Translations under genes and position numbers: made by a program
Shown: positions 1 through 10,349 of the stretch, piece after piece
How the letters are laid out: each line of letters opens with the position of its first letter
How positions within the stretch are numbered: the first letter of the stretch is position 1
From: Ascaphus truei
Taxonomy: Eukaryota; Chordata; Amphibia; Anura; Ascaphidae
DNA: 64,000 bases
NCBI GenBank assembly: GCA_036426205.1
Contig: CM071573.1
Location: 75,427,822 to 75,491,821, forward strand
Direction: 5' to 3'
The notes under the pieces: model-generated
The model's input: only the letters and a program-made list of their open reading frames with translations
Database searches by the model: none
Told to the model about the DNA's origin: nothing

Positions 1-516
1 CATGCTTTGTTCATTTAACCTTTTGGATTTGACTGGCAAACTATAGCGATCATTTTGATCCTGTTTTTCAAGGCTTGGTATCTCAAGAATGCAAAATGCT
101 GTGAAAATGCCAAAAAAAGAACAGGTTTTTAAGAATCAAAAAGTGCAGTTTCAGAAGAGTCAAGTAGGGCTGAATACTGAGATCTATATATCTGTTAAAA
201 AAAAAAAACCTTTAAAAGTATTTTTTAGCCTAATAGTCACTTACTGCATGTGTTGTCTTGTTCACTTAAAGACACAGTCCTTCCTAAGACAAATTCAATG
301 GATAATGGATTGGTACCTTCTTATCAAACACTGACACCTATAAATATTTTTTAATCGTTTAAGTGAAGTTATAAACATGGTGAGCGGAGATTTGGGTGGA
401 GTTGGATTATCTGTCAGGGTGTTCAACAAGAGTTTGCACGGACAAAGTCTCCCTCTTATCCCCTTCCTTACCTTTATTGTCTCTTTGATAAGTACAGGGT
501 GGGATAAGTGTTATGG
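1..516. other. Unassigned AT-rich DNA
   Basis: No coding potential, recognised repeat end or RNA gene was seen here. It probably lies in a downstream intron of syt15, whose exons continue to the left on the minus strand. An A-run at about 198-209 is the only low-complexity tract. Confidence 0.4.
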
Positions 517-690
517 CAGAGGTTCTCAAACACCAACCCCCCCACCCCCCCACCCCTCACACCCAACAGGTCTGCAGGATATTCCTGCTTCTGCCTACAC
601 GGCTCAATCAGTGCTGAAGCAGGGATATCCTGAAAAACCTGACCTGTTGGGGGGTGGGGAGGTCTTGAGGACTCGAGTTGAAAACCCCTG
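517..690. mobile_element. hAT-type palindromic MITE (CAGGGGT family), diverged copy
   Basis: The ends resemble CAG..GTTCTCAAAC and its complement ending ACCCCTG. The body has the family hallmark of two facing arms, GCTTCTGCC..GCTCAATCAG and GCTGAAGCAGGGATATCC. A C-rich run (538-560) interrupts the left arm. The 8-bp flanks do not match, so this is an old or edited insertion. At least nine related copies occur in the window. Confidence 0.65.
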
Positions 691-942
691 GGTGAAGGAA
701 ACAACTGACAAATGTATAAGCCCCGAAGAAAAATAAACCCTGCTTAATTTCCAAAGAAAACAAAGCAGCAAAATCTTTGCTTTAAGCATGGTAACATTTT
801 TGAAGGAAGGCACTTAGATTGTTAAATGATTCAAAAAATGTTGACTATAGGTCAGTTATCAGGGATTGCACTTTAAAATGTACCCACCATTAAATGAGTG
901 CGCGTCTTAGCTTTCACATTAGAAAGATCTGCCTGGTCACTA

Positions 943-1876
943 GTTATGGGCGAAGGTGTCACCGGGCGACCCACGAACATCTTTCAGACAAACACTTCTG
1001 CTTCTTTGCAAACACGAAGTAAAAGGTGACACCGTGTGCTCATTTGCATGGAATATCCCAGAATCCCTGGCTGCAGTGGAAGCATTGCATGCTAACAGAT
1101 AATGGGGAGGGACATGGTTGCCGACATGTCCGTGACGTAAATGTGCTCACAGGAGGGATTAGTATTTGCTCTGCAAACTTTTGTTGACACCTTTTGTTAT
1201 TTGCAAAAAATCCTGTAATTCCACCAAATCTCTATTTTCCTGAGTTTAGTTTTTTGGGGGTTTTTTAACATTTGCTTTACTTTTGAGCACATTTTTGCTT
1301 AGTCAAATTTTCATATATTTTTTAGTGTGTAGGCGGTCACTGCAGCAGGAATTCAACCGCAAACGTGAATAGTTAAAATCAGCTTTATTAAACTAGAATG
1401 CTGCGCATCACAGAGATCACTCTGACGCGTTTCGTTCCCGTGTTCGGTTCAGGGCAGCAGGTGATAGTTTCGTGAGTACACGGGAGGGGTAGCTTATGGT
1501 TGCCTCTTTCCCTGTCTCTATACCTTTCCCTGTGCAATAGCCCCCCACCCAGTTTTTATCTCTCATTCTGCCGCATGATGCTGTTGTTGCCGGTCCCCTC
1601 ACACAGGATCTTCATGTCTGTGTAGCGGCCTTTATTGCTCTATATGTGTCTGACATTGCTCATATACACCCCGATTTACTTATGGATTTTTAGAAGCACC
1701 GGACTACAGGGGTTCATTCCCCCACAATCACCAAATTTTCATATATATATTTATTTTTTTTACACTTATAGAGGCGCCTTTTTTCGTACTCAAATTCCTG
1801 AAAAGTCAAATATGCGAAGAAACGCCATTTTCGCAGCAGATTCGAACTTTGCCTAAAAGGTCACCCATCTCTAATA
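943..1876. mobile_element. Probable hAT-like element with TAGAGATGGGC-type ends
   Basis: The left end, TTATGGGCGAAGGTGTCACC, is the approximate complement of the right end, AAAAGGTCACCCATCTCTA. The second half (about 1320-1640) contains a different repeat with a hammerhead-like motif on the minus strand, so this is probably a nested or composite element. No clean 8-bp duplication was found. The boundaries are approximate. Confidence 0.4.
1424..1466 (-). ncRNA. Hammerhead-ribozyme-like motif (copy A, degenerate)
   Basis: On the minus strand a CUGA-containing segment is followed by GAAACGCGUC and AGAGUGAU. That is the right half of a hammerhead: the GAAA box, a minimal stem III and a GUC cleavage triplet. 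AUCAC upstream can pair with GUGAU downstream as distal stem I. The left core box is disturbed, reading CUGAACCGA instead of CUGANGA. About 50 nt beyond the motif comes TTTAATAAAG, a polyadenylation-like signal also seen near the other copies. Confidence 0.4.
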
Positions 1877-2002
1877 GTCCCACATCATCTTTACAGTGGC
1901 ATAGTATAATTACTAGAAGTACTGTAGGTGACACAGGTGGTCCTTATCCGCAGAGTTATGGTAAAGAGCAATAAGGGGACATACTACTTCATTTCAAGAG
2001 AA

Positions 2003-2216
2003 GGAGCGGCTCAGTGAGTAAAGACACTGACTGGCACTGAGCTTGAAGCAGGGGAACCTGGTTCAGCTCCTGGTGTTGGCTCATTGTGACCTTGGGCAAG
2101 TCACTTTATCTCCCTGTGCCTCAGGGAGATAAATCATAGATTGTAAGCTGTATGGGGCAGGGACTGTGTCTGCAAAAATGTCTCCGTAAAACTAGCAGCG
2201 CATTAAAAGAACAAAC

Positions 2217-2257
<41 letters not shown>

Positions 2258-2258
2258 G
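2003..2258 (+). mobile_element. tRNA-derived CORE-type SINE with (AAT)n tail, copy 1
   Basis: The head has a pol III A-box-like GGCTCAGTGAGTA and a B-box-like GGTTCAGCTCC. Next comes the CORE segment TGTGACCTTGGGCAAGTCAC and TCCCTGTGCCTCAG, which is also present in mammalian MIR. The body ends with GATTGTAAGCTGTATGGGGC and a tail of about 15 AAT units. Related copies lie at 5.8, 20.6 and 62.1 kb. The L2-like 3' tail suggests mobilisation by the L2-like LINEs in the window (inference). Confidence 0.8.
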
Positions 2259-2339
2259 TGCTACTTTTTTTATTTAGACACTTTTTCTTTCAAAGAAATG
2301 GGATTTATTTTGTATAAAGCTTCCTAAAATTAGCCCCGC

Positions 2340-2735
2340 AAGTCTTTGCTTCATTGCTCATATGCCATGACTGTATACAGAGGCGACACGATTTATTCAA
2401 GTGCGGCTAGTTCCGCAAGCCGGGGGATGCCCCGGCTTGCTAGCCGCACTCTCTCGGCGTGCCGCGCGTCACCGATGCGCGGTCACGCGTCATCGGGTGC
2501 CTGCGCCCCCTGCACGCGCGTCCAGGGCTCCCCGAGGGACGATGTGGGGGACGGCGGTGGGGGGTTCCGGGGGACCCGGCGGACCCGGAGAGGGGAGGGG
2601 GAAAGCCCCGATCGAAGGGCGCTCCTCCGTGGCTTCGGCGCGCGTCCGGCACACTCCGGCGCGCGCCCGGTTACTGTCGCGGCCGAGACCGGGCAAATGC
2701 TCGAATAAACTCGGCCGCGACAGTAGTTCTCTTCT
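2340..2735. repeat. CpG-rich block with two strong hairpins
   Basis: At 2403-2447, GCGGCTAG and AAGCCGGGG face CCCCGGCTT and CTAGCCGC. At 2672-2725, ACTGTCGCGGCCGAG is exactly complementary to CTCGGCCGCGACAGT across a 24-nt spacer. The block is much richer in CpG than the DNA around it, and reading frames in it are composition artefacts. It resembles a GC-rich MITE rather than a host CpG island, because its edges are palindromic and it lies inside a syt15 intron. Confidence 0.5.
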
Positions 2736-2741
2736 TTAGAA

Positions 2742-3078
2742 GTGCTTACAAACACCAGGATGGGACAGATAAACTATAGGCAGATAAAAGATAGACATCT
2801 TTTTAGAAAGGAAAGGTATACAGAGATATACCAAATAAGTAAACATGGGAAGAATGTTGATCCAGTCAATTCTTGGAGTCAGGAAGGAATTTATTTTCCC
2901 CCTTATAAGATATCATTGGATAATATGTCACTGGGGTTTTTTGTTTGCCTTCCTCCGGATCAATAAGGAAATATAGATATACAGTAGGATAAAGTATCTG
3001 TTGTCTAAATGTAGCATAGGTTGAGCTTGATGGACGTATGTCTTTTTCAACCTCATCTACTATGTAACTATATAACTA
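2742..3078 (+). repeat. Dispersed repeat containing the TTGATGGACGTATGTC motif
   Basis: The segment includes GAGCTTGATGGACGTATGTC, TTTTTCAACCTCATCTACTA and TGTAACTAT. I recognise this as a very common interspersed sequence of frog and some fish genomes. There is no coding capacity. The ends are approximate. Confidence 0.55.
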
Positions 3079-3785
3079 TTGGTTTCATGATAAAGAGCAG
3101 GATAACTTTACACAGACAAACATCTTAAATGTGACCACAGAAAATGAACATTGTTTCAAAGTAGCTGCAGCTATTTTATTTAAATGTTGAGCAAATTATG
3201 AAAGAAAAAAAAAATACATTTGTTTAGTATATTTCTCTGAAAACATAGTCAGTCCTTAACTAAAAAAAATGTGTAATCCCTGCACACACTGTAAGGGTAC
3301 AATTATATAGAGACGCAATCCCTGCAAGCTCAGAACTCAAATTATATAGGAGGTGAGATAGAGAAGGCTTAAATATCACAAAAAACAATCTTTTCAGAGA
3401 AGGCCGTAGATTCATCCTGGTCATGATTGATATGATATGATTGATGAAACATGAATAATTCCCATTATGAACGTGTTCCCTAAAGTGAGACTGAAAAGGG
3501 GAGACCTAGTGTTTCTAATCTGTGCATCCTTCAACTCCCCCAATATACGCCTCTGGTCACTCCCCCAATATCCGCCTCTGGTTACTCCCCACACTCCCCA
3601 CACGATGATGCAGATGGGTCAAACATTGGAGCGAGAACATTAAATCATTGATGGTAAGAGGAGCAAATGGAAAATAATTATTTGTGTCCCTTTGTTTCAT
3701 AATCATCTTAGCATACAGTGGATCCGTGGATGTTTTCTGATATAATTGTCCTGTGCCAAACCCAACTGGAACCCCAAAGACTTAC
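3079..3785 (-). other. syt15 intron 2, left part
   Basis: This is the intron downstream of syt15 exon 2. It begins with a consensus donor GTAAGT read on the minus strand at 3785-3780. No further syt15 exon, such as the C2A-domain exons, could be found between here and position 1, so the gene continues outside the window. Confidence 0.6.
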
Positions 3786-3996
3786 CAGGGATCTATGGGG
3801 TGTCCTACTGAAGATGTCTGCGTTACTGCCTGGTCCACAGCGATGACTCCTGTGTGTGTCGGTGTTACTGCGTTGAAAAACTCTTCGTATGAAGGACCGA
3901 TGCAAACCTTTCTCCATAAGATGTACACGCCAATCCCAACGATAATCAGGAGGAGAACAGCTCCTATCACACCTCCTGCCACCACAACCAGCTGCT
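3786..3996 (-). CDS. syt15: Synaptotagmin-15, coding exon 2 (transmembrane exon)
   Basis: This 211-nt exon encodes the N-terminal membrane anchor of synaptotagmin-15. Joined to exon 1 it gives MSEQLVVVAGG, then a hydrophobic segment at about residues 8-30 (GAVLLLIIVGIGVYIL). A basic/cysteine stop-transfer WRKVC and a juxtamembrane SYEEF follow. The human protein, as I recall it, starts MAEQLALVIGG and has LWRRFC and TYEEL at the same places. The acceptor is a pyrimidine tract with TTAG (AG at 3998-3997). The donor is G|GTAAGT (GT at 3785-3784). The exon begins in phase 1 and ends in phase 2. Synaptotagmin-15 is a C2-domain membrane protein thought to act in calcium-independent membrane traffic. 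Its C2A and C2B exons are outside the window. Confidence 0.9.
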
Positions 3997-4081
3997 CTAA
4001 TTGCAGAAAAGTCACAGAACAAAAACAGTTACACTCACCCAGGCCAAGGACTAGAACACAAAAACAAAAGCCTTAAGCTTT

Positions 4082-4181
4082 GGGACTTATTCTATATGGG
4101 CCAAAACAGCAGGACATGCCATTTAGGGCCAAAATGTTCAATGACCCAATTAGTTGCTTCAGCCCATATAGAATAAGTCCC
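4082..4181. mobile_element. 100-bp MITE with perfect 20-bp terminal inverted repeats
   Basis: GGGACTTATTCTATATGGGC (4082-4101) is the exact reverse complement of 4162-4181. The flanks are TTT and TTA, compatible with a 3-bp Harbinger-type duplication carrying one change. The insertion begins 85 bp upstream of syt15 exon 2 in the sense of that gene. Part of the same motif, ending AATAAGCCCATA, occurs near 5570. Confidence 0.7.
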
Positions 4182-4359
4182 TTAGGATCCAATGAATGTA
4201 AAAGACTTATAACACAAACAGCACCGTCTTCACATATCGTCATTAAACAATATAGTGCAAAACGATAATACAGAACTATATTGCATAGGTCCATGAATAT
4301 GTATTCAGTATAATGTGCACAGAATATTGCAGAATGTTTATAAACTAATGTATGTAGAC

Positions 4360-4541
4360 CAGGGGTCTCAAACGCAGCCCTCAAGGACCACCACCAGGCC
4401 AGGTTTTATGGATAGCCCTGCTTCAGCAAAAGGTGGCTCAATCAGTGGCTCGGTCTTTGACTGAGTTACCTGTGCTGAAGCAGGGACGTCCATAAAACCT
4501 GGCCTGTTGGTAGCCCTTGAAGACTGAGTTTGAGACCCCTG
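4360..4541. mobile_element. hAT-type palindromic MITE with perfect 8-bp target duplication
   Basis: The ends are CAGGGGTCTCAAAC and GTTTGAGACCCCTG. The element is flanked on both sides by ATGTAGAC (4352-4359 and 4542-4549). An exact 8-bp duplication with CAG...CTG ends is diagnostic of the hAT superfamily. The two arms (CTGCTTCAGC and GCTGAAGCAG) make the whole 182-bp element a near-perfect hairpin. There is no coding capacity. Confidence 0.9.
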
Positions 4542-5789
4542 ATGTAGACATTCTAATCTAGAAATGTACAAGTCCCACAAATACAGATTTAGGCCCAGAT
4601 GTACTAAAGGTTGATGATAATGCTGCAGTAATATTGTGCTTCATATAAAATTGGGATTGCATCTTTTTCTTTCTGAATATTTACTAAAAATGACATATTC
4701 ATAAGTGGTTCGTGATAATCAATCTCATTTGTATGCCTCAAAAAAGCGGTAGCAGCGTTAAGGAATACAAATAAGCGCTAATCAGCTGTAGCGTTGCAAA
4801 TGTGTGTGCTGAGGGTGAGGGGGGTGTCACACTTTCCTACCATATGGTTATGTTATCAAAACCCTACGGCAAAAAACTATATAACCCCTTAGATGCCTGA
4901 GGCTACCAATGCATCGGGCATAAAAGGGTTTAATATCCAACATAAAAACCCTACAAATAAACCACAAAAAAAACAGAACACATATGTGCAAATTGGTAAC
5001 CTTTAGTAGCCCAAGTGGCAACTAGCCATGGGCTGCCCATGCTTAACTGGCTACTTGGACTTCTAAGGGGTTAATATATTATTAAGGTCAACGTTTTTAA
5101 TATTTCAGTATGTATTTTTATCATTCATTCTAGGTTGGCTAATCTTAAATTGTCTTCATCTATTGTGGCCGCTAAATACATAGGCAAAATCGGAATAACG
5201 CCAGCCTGGGGTGGCGGATTAAAAAAAATGGCGACGTTTTTTGCTGCAGTCCCAGATCATTTGGATACTTTTGGATTCCCTGTCACAGACTGTCTCTAAA
5301 CTACAAAATATTTGTGATGCATGTTAGTTAGCGATTCTGGCGTTAAATGTAGCTCACTCGTATTGTTTTGATAAAATGAGTGTTCTCTCTGCATTATTTA
5401 CGGGTTAAACCACTCGTAAATATAGTGGTAAAAAAAAATATATATATTTTTTTAAAACACACAGCGATATCGGTATCAAAGTTTAGTAAATCTAGGTATC
5501 AAGTCCTATTCAATAAATGTAAAATTGGCTCGAATGGCAGTTTCCAAGCACTGTACTGAATAAGCCCATACACTGCATATCTTGACACTGTTTATTGGAT
5601 AAACATAAGAAAAGGACATACTTTTTGTTCGAGATTTCTAAACCTTGGAAACCACCTTCAGTTTTGTAAAGAATCCAGAAAAGAAAAAAAAAGGCACTAA
5701 AACTGCAAAGAACCCGATATAAAATAGCATCAATAGATACACTTTTCGGACGTTGAATGTCTTGTAGTTTGTAGAATTTATGAGAACTA

Positions 5790-5995
5790 ATAACTTATTT
5801 CATATAGCGCTTTTCTCCCTTTGGGACTCAAAGCGCGTTGCAATTACAATTTAGCGCGGGTTACGCAGCACATAGGAATGTTACAGACCCAGTCCTTGCC
5901 CAGGTGAGCTTACAATCTATGTTTTTGGTGCCTGAGGCACAGGGAGAGAAAGTGACTTGCCCAATATAAACAAGGAACTGACACCAGCACCTGTT
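5790..5995 (-). mobile_element. tRNA-derived CORE-type SINE, copy 2 (reverse)
   Basis: Reading the minus strand gives AAGTCACTTTCTCTCCCTGT and GCCTCAGGCACC, then GATTGTAAGCTCACCTGGGC and a tail with AGCGCTATATGAAA. This is the same family as the copies at 2.0, 20.6 and 62.1 kb. The tRNA-like head is truncated or diverged. Confidence 0.7.
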
Positions 5996-6832
5996 CTAAA
6001 TGTTAAGATTTGGGGTAATTTATGAACCTAAAAAGGGAATAAACACAGAACAAGGTAGTTTGGCAAAAGTTCAGTGTTACATTTTGGAAATGCACAAACC
6101 ATTTTCCTGGAGAATCCTTGCAAAGAGAACCATCCATGTACAGCATGGCAAGGAAACACAGAGGCTATGGGAGATAACCAGCCACCAGACACATGCACAA
6201 TACATTTATTGATAAAACACAGCATTGTTTAAATTATTATTATCTCAGAATATCACATTGTGCACCATTAGAGGGTGGTACAATGATTTTAGTGGTAGTT
6301 TTGAAATTACATTGCTAATGCATAGGATCTAGGTGTCAGTACATACAGTATAGCAATAAGGAGTATAACTATTTATATACATACGCACACAATACTTATT
6401 TACCCACTTGACAGTTCCACTTTCTTTCAATATACAAATACATTTTAACACAACGCGCCTCCGTTTTTATAGCATAAATATTAGCATACAATTTTTTTAA
6501 ACACAAGATTGGTTTATGTATTTAGAAAGTTAACCCAGACACAGTACTACTACTTTTTAAGCCACTTTGATATCTGGATACGCTATTAGTACGAGTCACT
6601 TCATGGGTTGTTCCCTGTCTGCTCTTAAGCTGCAATATAAACCAAATTGGAATCAAAGCAGTATTCATTAGAAAAGACGTCTATATAACACACACCTGTA
6701 GAACCCAATGAGTTCTGTCCTCTCTTCCCAAGTTCAGCTCAGCAAGGAGAATTGAATTAGCCCAAGTACTGTATACAGCTGTGTACAGCCCAGCTTCTAT
6801 ACAAAGTGACAGGTGTATCTGCTGTAACTCAC

Positions 6833-6839
6833 CAGACAT
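6833..6839 (-). CDS. syt15: Synaptotagmin-15, coding part of exon 1 (start codon)
   Basis: On the minus strand ATG TCT G is followed at once by the donor GTGAGT (GT at 6832-6831). The single trailing G leaves phase 1, exactly what exon 2 needs. The joined start reads MSEQLVVVAGG, matching the family start M-A-E-Q-L. The Kozak context is acceptable, with G at -3. The 5' untranslated part extends to the right (about 6840-7000), but its start cannot be fixed. A seven-base coding contribution explains why simple ORF searches miss this start. Confidence rests on the join with exon 2. Confidence 0.85.
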
Positions 6840-6999
6840 TGCTGCTTGTGCTGATCAGCTGGGAGAAGCTGCCTCTTGCAAGTGTATGGACTCCGAGAGG
6901 AGCCCACCTTGATAACTACTTGTGTCTGTCAATCCATGTGGACCTCTTGGTCCTTCCTACTTCTTTACACTTGGACCTGTGCCTTGGATCCACTTAAAG

Positions 7000-9960
7000 C
7001 CAGAGCTTGGGGCACTGCTGCCATGATCACCTCCTTATTCGACAGCCACATACATTATGCTGTGAAATGTTCTCATGAACCCTCCTCCTCTCCTGTGCAC
7101 ACACTGATCTCCTTTCTACAACAGATATGTGGCTGATAGGGGCGTGGAGCCCATACTGAATATAATAAGTCATTAAGTGACTTTTTGCTCCTTCCCACAT
7201 CCTGTTGCTTCTGCTCCTGGTAAGTGATGTGTTGGGCTCCTTAATATTTAGAAAGCTTTTGGATCTATCATCTTCTGCAGGGCAGGGCACATTCAGGACA
7301 CCGAGAGTCTGTCTGACTGTCTTGGTCCTTAACCCTTCAATGCTGGTGCACAGAGTTGTAGGAATGTCTGCTATGGGACAGGTTAGAACTTTCTCTAACT
7401 GTTGGTGTTATTATTTTACTGTTTCAATATCCTTTCAGGAACCAAATAGCTTTAATCAATTATCCCTTAGAGTTGTGTGTTGAGAACAAATTATGTGGTA
7501 TCAAATACAAATAATGCCATATCACAAATGCACTTTGCTGGTCATGCAATTATGGCATTTAATTACCTCTAAGGAGAAGATTCAGTAAGTTTTGATAAAG
7601 GGTATCAGTGCTCAATGCCGCAGTAACTGCGACACAGGTCAAAGGATTGAGCTCTGCTACCCCTCATCTGAATTTATTGAATCCCAGCATAAGAGAGGTA
7701 TTTTATTCTGCGCCTCTTGTCGTTGATGTATCAATGTAATTATCAGCATCATCCTTTTTGTTCGGCTGTTGTCAGCTGGTGATATTGGGAGTGTCAATAA
7801 CAGGACATTTTATAAAGGATTGTATTCAAGTCTGCTTATGTGTTATTGTATTCCCCTTGTACCTAGCTAATTCTGTATCAAATGCCAGCAACTTCTTTTA
7901 CAAGCTCTGTTTGTGTAGCAGCGAGCATTTTATTTTTACAGCTAACCTTTCTTTGCAATAATTCGCAGACCCCAATTTCTTTTTAAACCCTCAATGCTGC
8001 AGCAATATTACACAAGCCACATCCCAGGATGAAGTTACAATCCAGGACAGGTAACCCTCATGACTTGCTAGTGTAACCCTGTTTACCCGGCTCCAAAGGA
8101 GGTTACATCAGATTGATTATATACATGGCAGTGCTCAGTCTCTAATACCTCCCCAGCACCCTGGGAAAGGTGCATGCTGGGCGTGAATAAGCAGATAGAA
8201 ATAGGATGGGCGCCAGGAACATTTGTAAAACATAAAAGGTGCTTTATTTAACATCCGTCAATAAGGCTCCACAGGTATTGACATACATTACGCTTGACAG
8301 AAACTCGTGGCAAAACATAATACTCTGAACTTCATCCCCTTTGTAGCTCCCACTGCTACGCTAGGGATGTACTTGGCTTGTTACCCATAGTAAGGGATAA
8401 ACTGGCAGTCTCTTGCATAGAGTTAGTGATGCCCCATGTTAAATTGACCTCCTCTGGCCTCCAGTATTTATATCCCGCTACTGGGTACCACATACTTCTT
8501 TCATGCTTTCTCTCAAAGTGTAGCAGAGTAGTCCTCCGCACCTCTGGGGGGAGCTGATGCAGCTCTTCGGAGTTGTGGTGGCCATGTTGGTACTCCCAAA
8601 GGACTGGGGAGAGGATATCCCCTCCTGGAACAGGATATCCTCTGGAGTAGAGCAAGGGCATGGTCAGAACTGCTGGGGACCGTGGAGGAGAAGGTTGTGT
8701 CCTGGGAGCCAGTAAGGCTGCCTAGGATTAGAAGAGAACTAACTGGATACCACTTGGTCCAGATGGGCCAGTGATCCAGAAAAAGCCATCCTATATCAGC
8801 ACTCAATATCACTCTAGAGGGACTACTATGCAAATATAGATGGTAGACTACGGAAATAAGTAGCACCGATTTGAGTGATTAGTATTCTGTTTTAGTTAAA
8901 AATATTTTTTATTAGTACCATAATAGTAAAATAATAGGGATTAAAACATGATATATACCGGAGTGGAGAAATACCACTCGACCTCCTGGTAGGATGGTCA
9001 AATATATATGGGACACAAATGTACTCAAAAGGATGGATAGATATATCCAATGGACTATGTAATACACTTTCCAGCCGAACGTATGGTACAATGTATATAG
9101 AGATTCCCTCAATTGCAACCATTAATAGTGCACACCATTAGAGGTGCTCCCCCAGTGACATCTGCAAGGGGATAATACCTGTATAGTAACCCAGACAAAT
9201 GCTCCAAAACAACCTAGTCATAGGATGGAACGGAATGATCCTATACTGCTACACAATAAGGCACAAAAGGACGTGCTCTGCCTAGGGATATAAGCAGATA
9301 GATGGCCCTACCACTAAGGTTATAAAGTGGTCGGACAGGTAGGTAGGTGGGTATCCCTACAGTGTGCCTAGCCTACAAACGATGGTAGGGGCTGAGTATT
9401 TAGCTCCTATATAGACAACAGCAGTATATTTGTGTGTGCACAGCCAAGCACCAAATGACAGCTAGAGGATGCTAAAGTCCCTGTAACAAAGGCAATACGG
9501 TGTATGGACAGGTGGGTAGGTGTGTGTCCCGACTGTGTCCCTAGCCTTATATACCGATACAGGAGGTAGTGGATTGGCTGAATGTAGATGTGTACAAACA
9601 ATACATCATGAGCCTGTAAAGACTCAGCATGATTGTGAACCAGTACTAAATCCCTCCTGTATGGTGACATAGCAGGTAGGTGTGCTGAGTATATCGCTAT
9701 AGTGATCCATCTGAAGGTAGTAGGGAAATGAATGGCACCATCACTGTAGGATATAACAGTCCATAAATCAGCAAGTGCATCTACTTGGCTTCCCAAAAGG
9801 AGTACAAGTAGCTGACAGCAGTGATGTTGGCATATTCAAAGTACTTGCGTTATCATGATGGCAGTATCCCTGGTGGAACTCCATAGGCTATATTATGGGC
9901 CTTACTCAACTAAGTCTGTCAGCTCTGTTCACGGAGGGAGAGGAGTCACTGCCTGCTGCT
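7000..9960. other. Unassigned intergenic DNA, possible old LTR relic at about 8.2 kb
   Basis: This stretch lies upstream of syt15 and should contain its promoter, but I see no convincing TATA box or CpG island. On the minus strand at about 8258-8208 an AATAAAG signal is followed by TGGCGCCC, which resembles the first bases of a tRNA-Lys primer-binding site, so an LTR edge is possible. Nothing else was recognised through 9.96 kb. Confidence 0.3.
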
Positions 9961-10069
9961 GCTGCTATCTGGCCAATCCCCTGCCCTGTCTGAGAGCTGT
10001 TCCTGCCTCCTGACCAATCCTCTGCCCTGTCTCAGGCCTCGGCCAGGTTATGTGCTTGCCGCTCCCGCT

Positions 10070-10275
10070 CAGCACTGAGCCCCTACAGCCGCAATTAGAG
10101 CGGCTTTAGTAGGGGCTCACCCGCGCTTGTGGAAGCGCAGGTCTTAGGGGAATTTAAAATTCCCCCGCTTGCCGGCGAGACAGGCCGGTCACGTGAGCGG
10201 TTCGCCCAATGAGGGCGAACCAGCTCCGTGACGTCACTGGCCCGCCCCCGGCCAGTGACGCGCTCGCCCCCGGAC
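10070..10275. repeat. GC-rich hairpin block
   Basis: This holds three successive perfect or near-perfect hairpins. GAGCCCCTAC faces GTAGGGGCTC (10076-10118), with AGCCGC/GCGGCT inside. GGTTCGCCC faces GGGCGAACC (about 10199-10221). GTCACTGGCC faces GGCCAGTGAC (about 10234-10259). The CpG and palindrome content suggests a GC-rich non-autonomous DNA transposon. A related GGTTCGCCCTCATTGG segment occurs at 23.3 kb. Confidence 0.45.
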
Positions 10276-10349
10276 CGCCCCCTGACGGCCTGCTGAGAGC
10301 GCGTGCGGTAAGCAACCGCAAGGCCAGGGAAAGCAGGGATTTCAATAAT

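Larger units (their letters stand above)
3997..6832 (-). other. syt15 intron 1
   Basis: This 2.8-kb intron runs from a GTGAGT donor (6832-6827 on the minus strand) to the TTAG acceptor at 3998-3997. It carries a 100-bp MITE, a hAT MITE and a SINE, described separately. The rest (about 4550-5780 and 6000-6830) is AT-rich with no recognisable exon. Confidence 0.75.

Noticed and set aside
2346..2779. Several overlapping Arg/Pro-rich frames on both strands
   Set aside because: They coincide with a CpG-rich palindromic block; stop codons are rare there because of composition.
1..3780. Further syt15 exons (C2A region)
   Set aside because: I looked on the minus strand for C2-domain blocks and found none, so the gene continues outside the window.
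4023..4075. A 12-nt micro-exon upstream of syt15 exon 2 (minus strand: CTTTTGTTTTTGTGTTCTAG, TCCTTGGCCTGG, GTGAGT)
   Set aside because: It has good splice signals, but the following intron would be only about 40 nt, too short for vertebrates. The ATG-TCT-G exon at 6.84 kb fits exon 2 exactly in phase and sequence.
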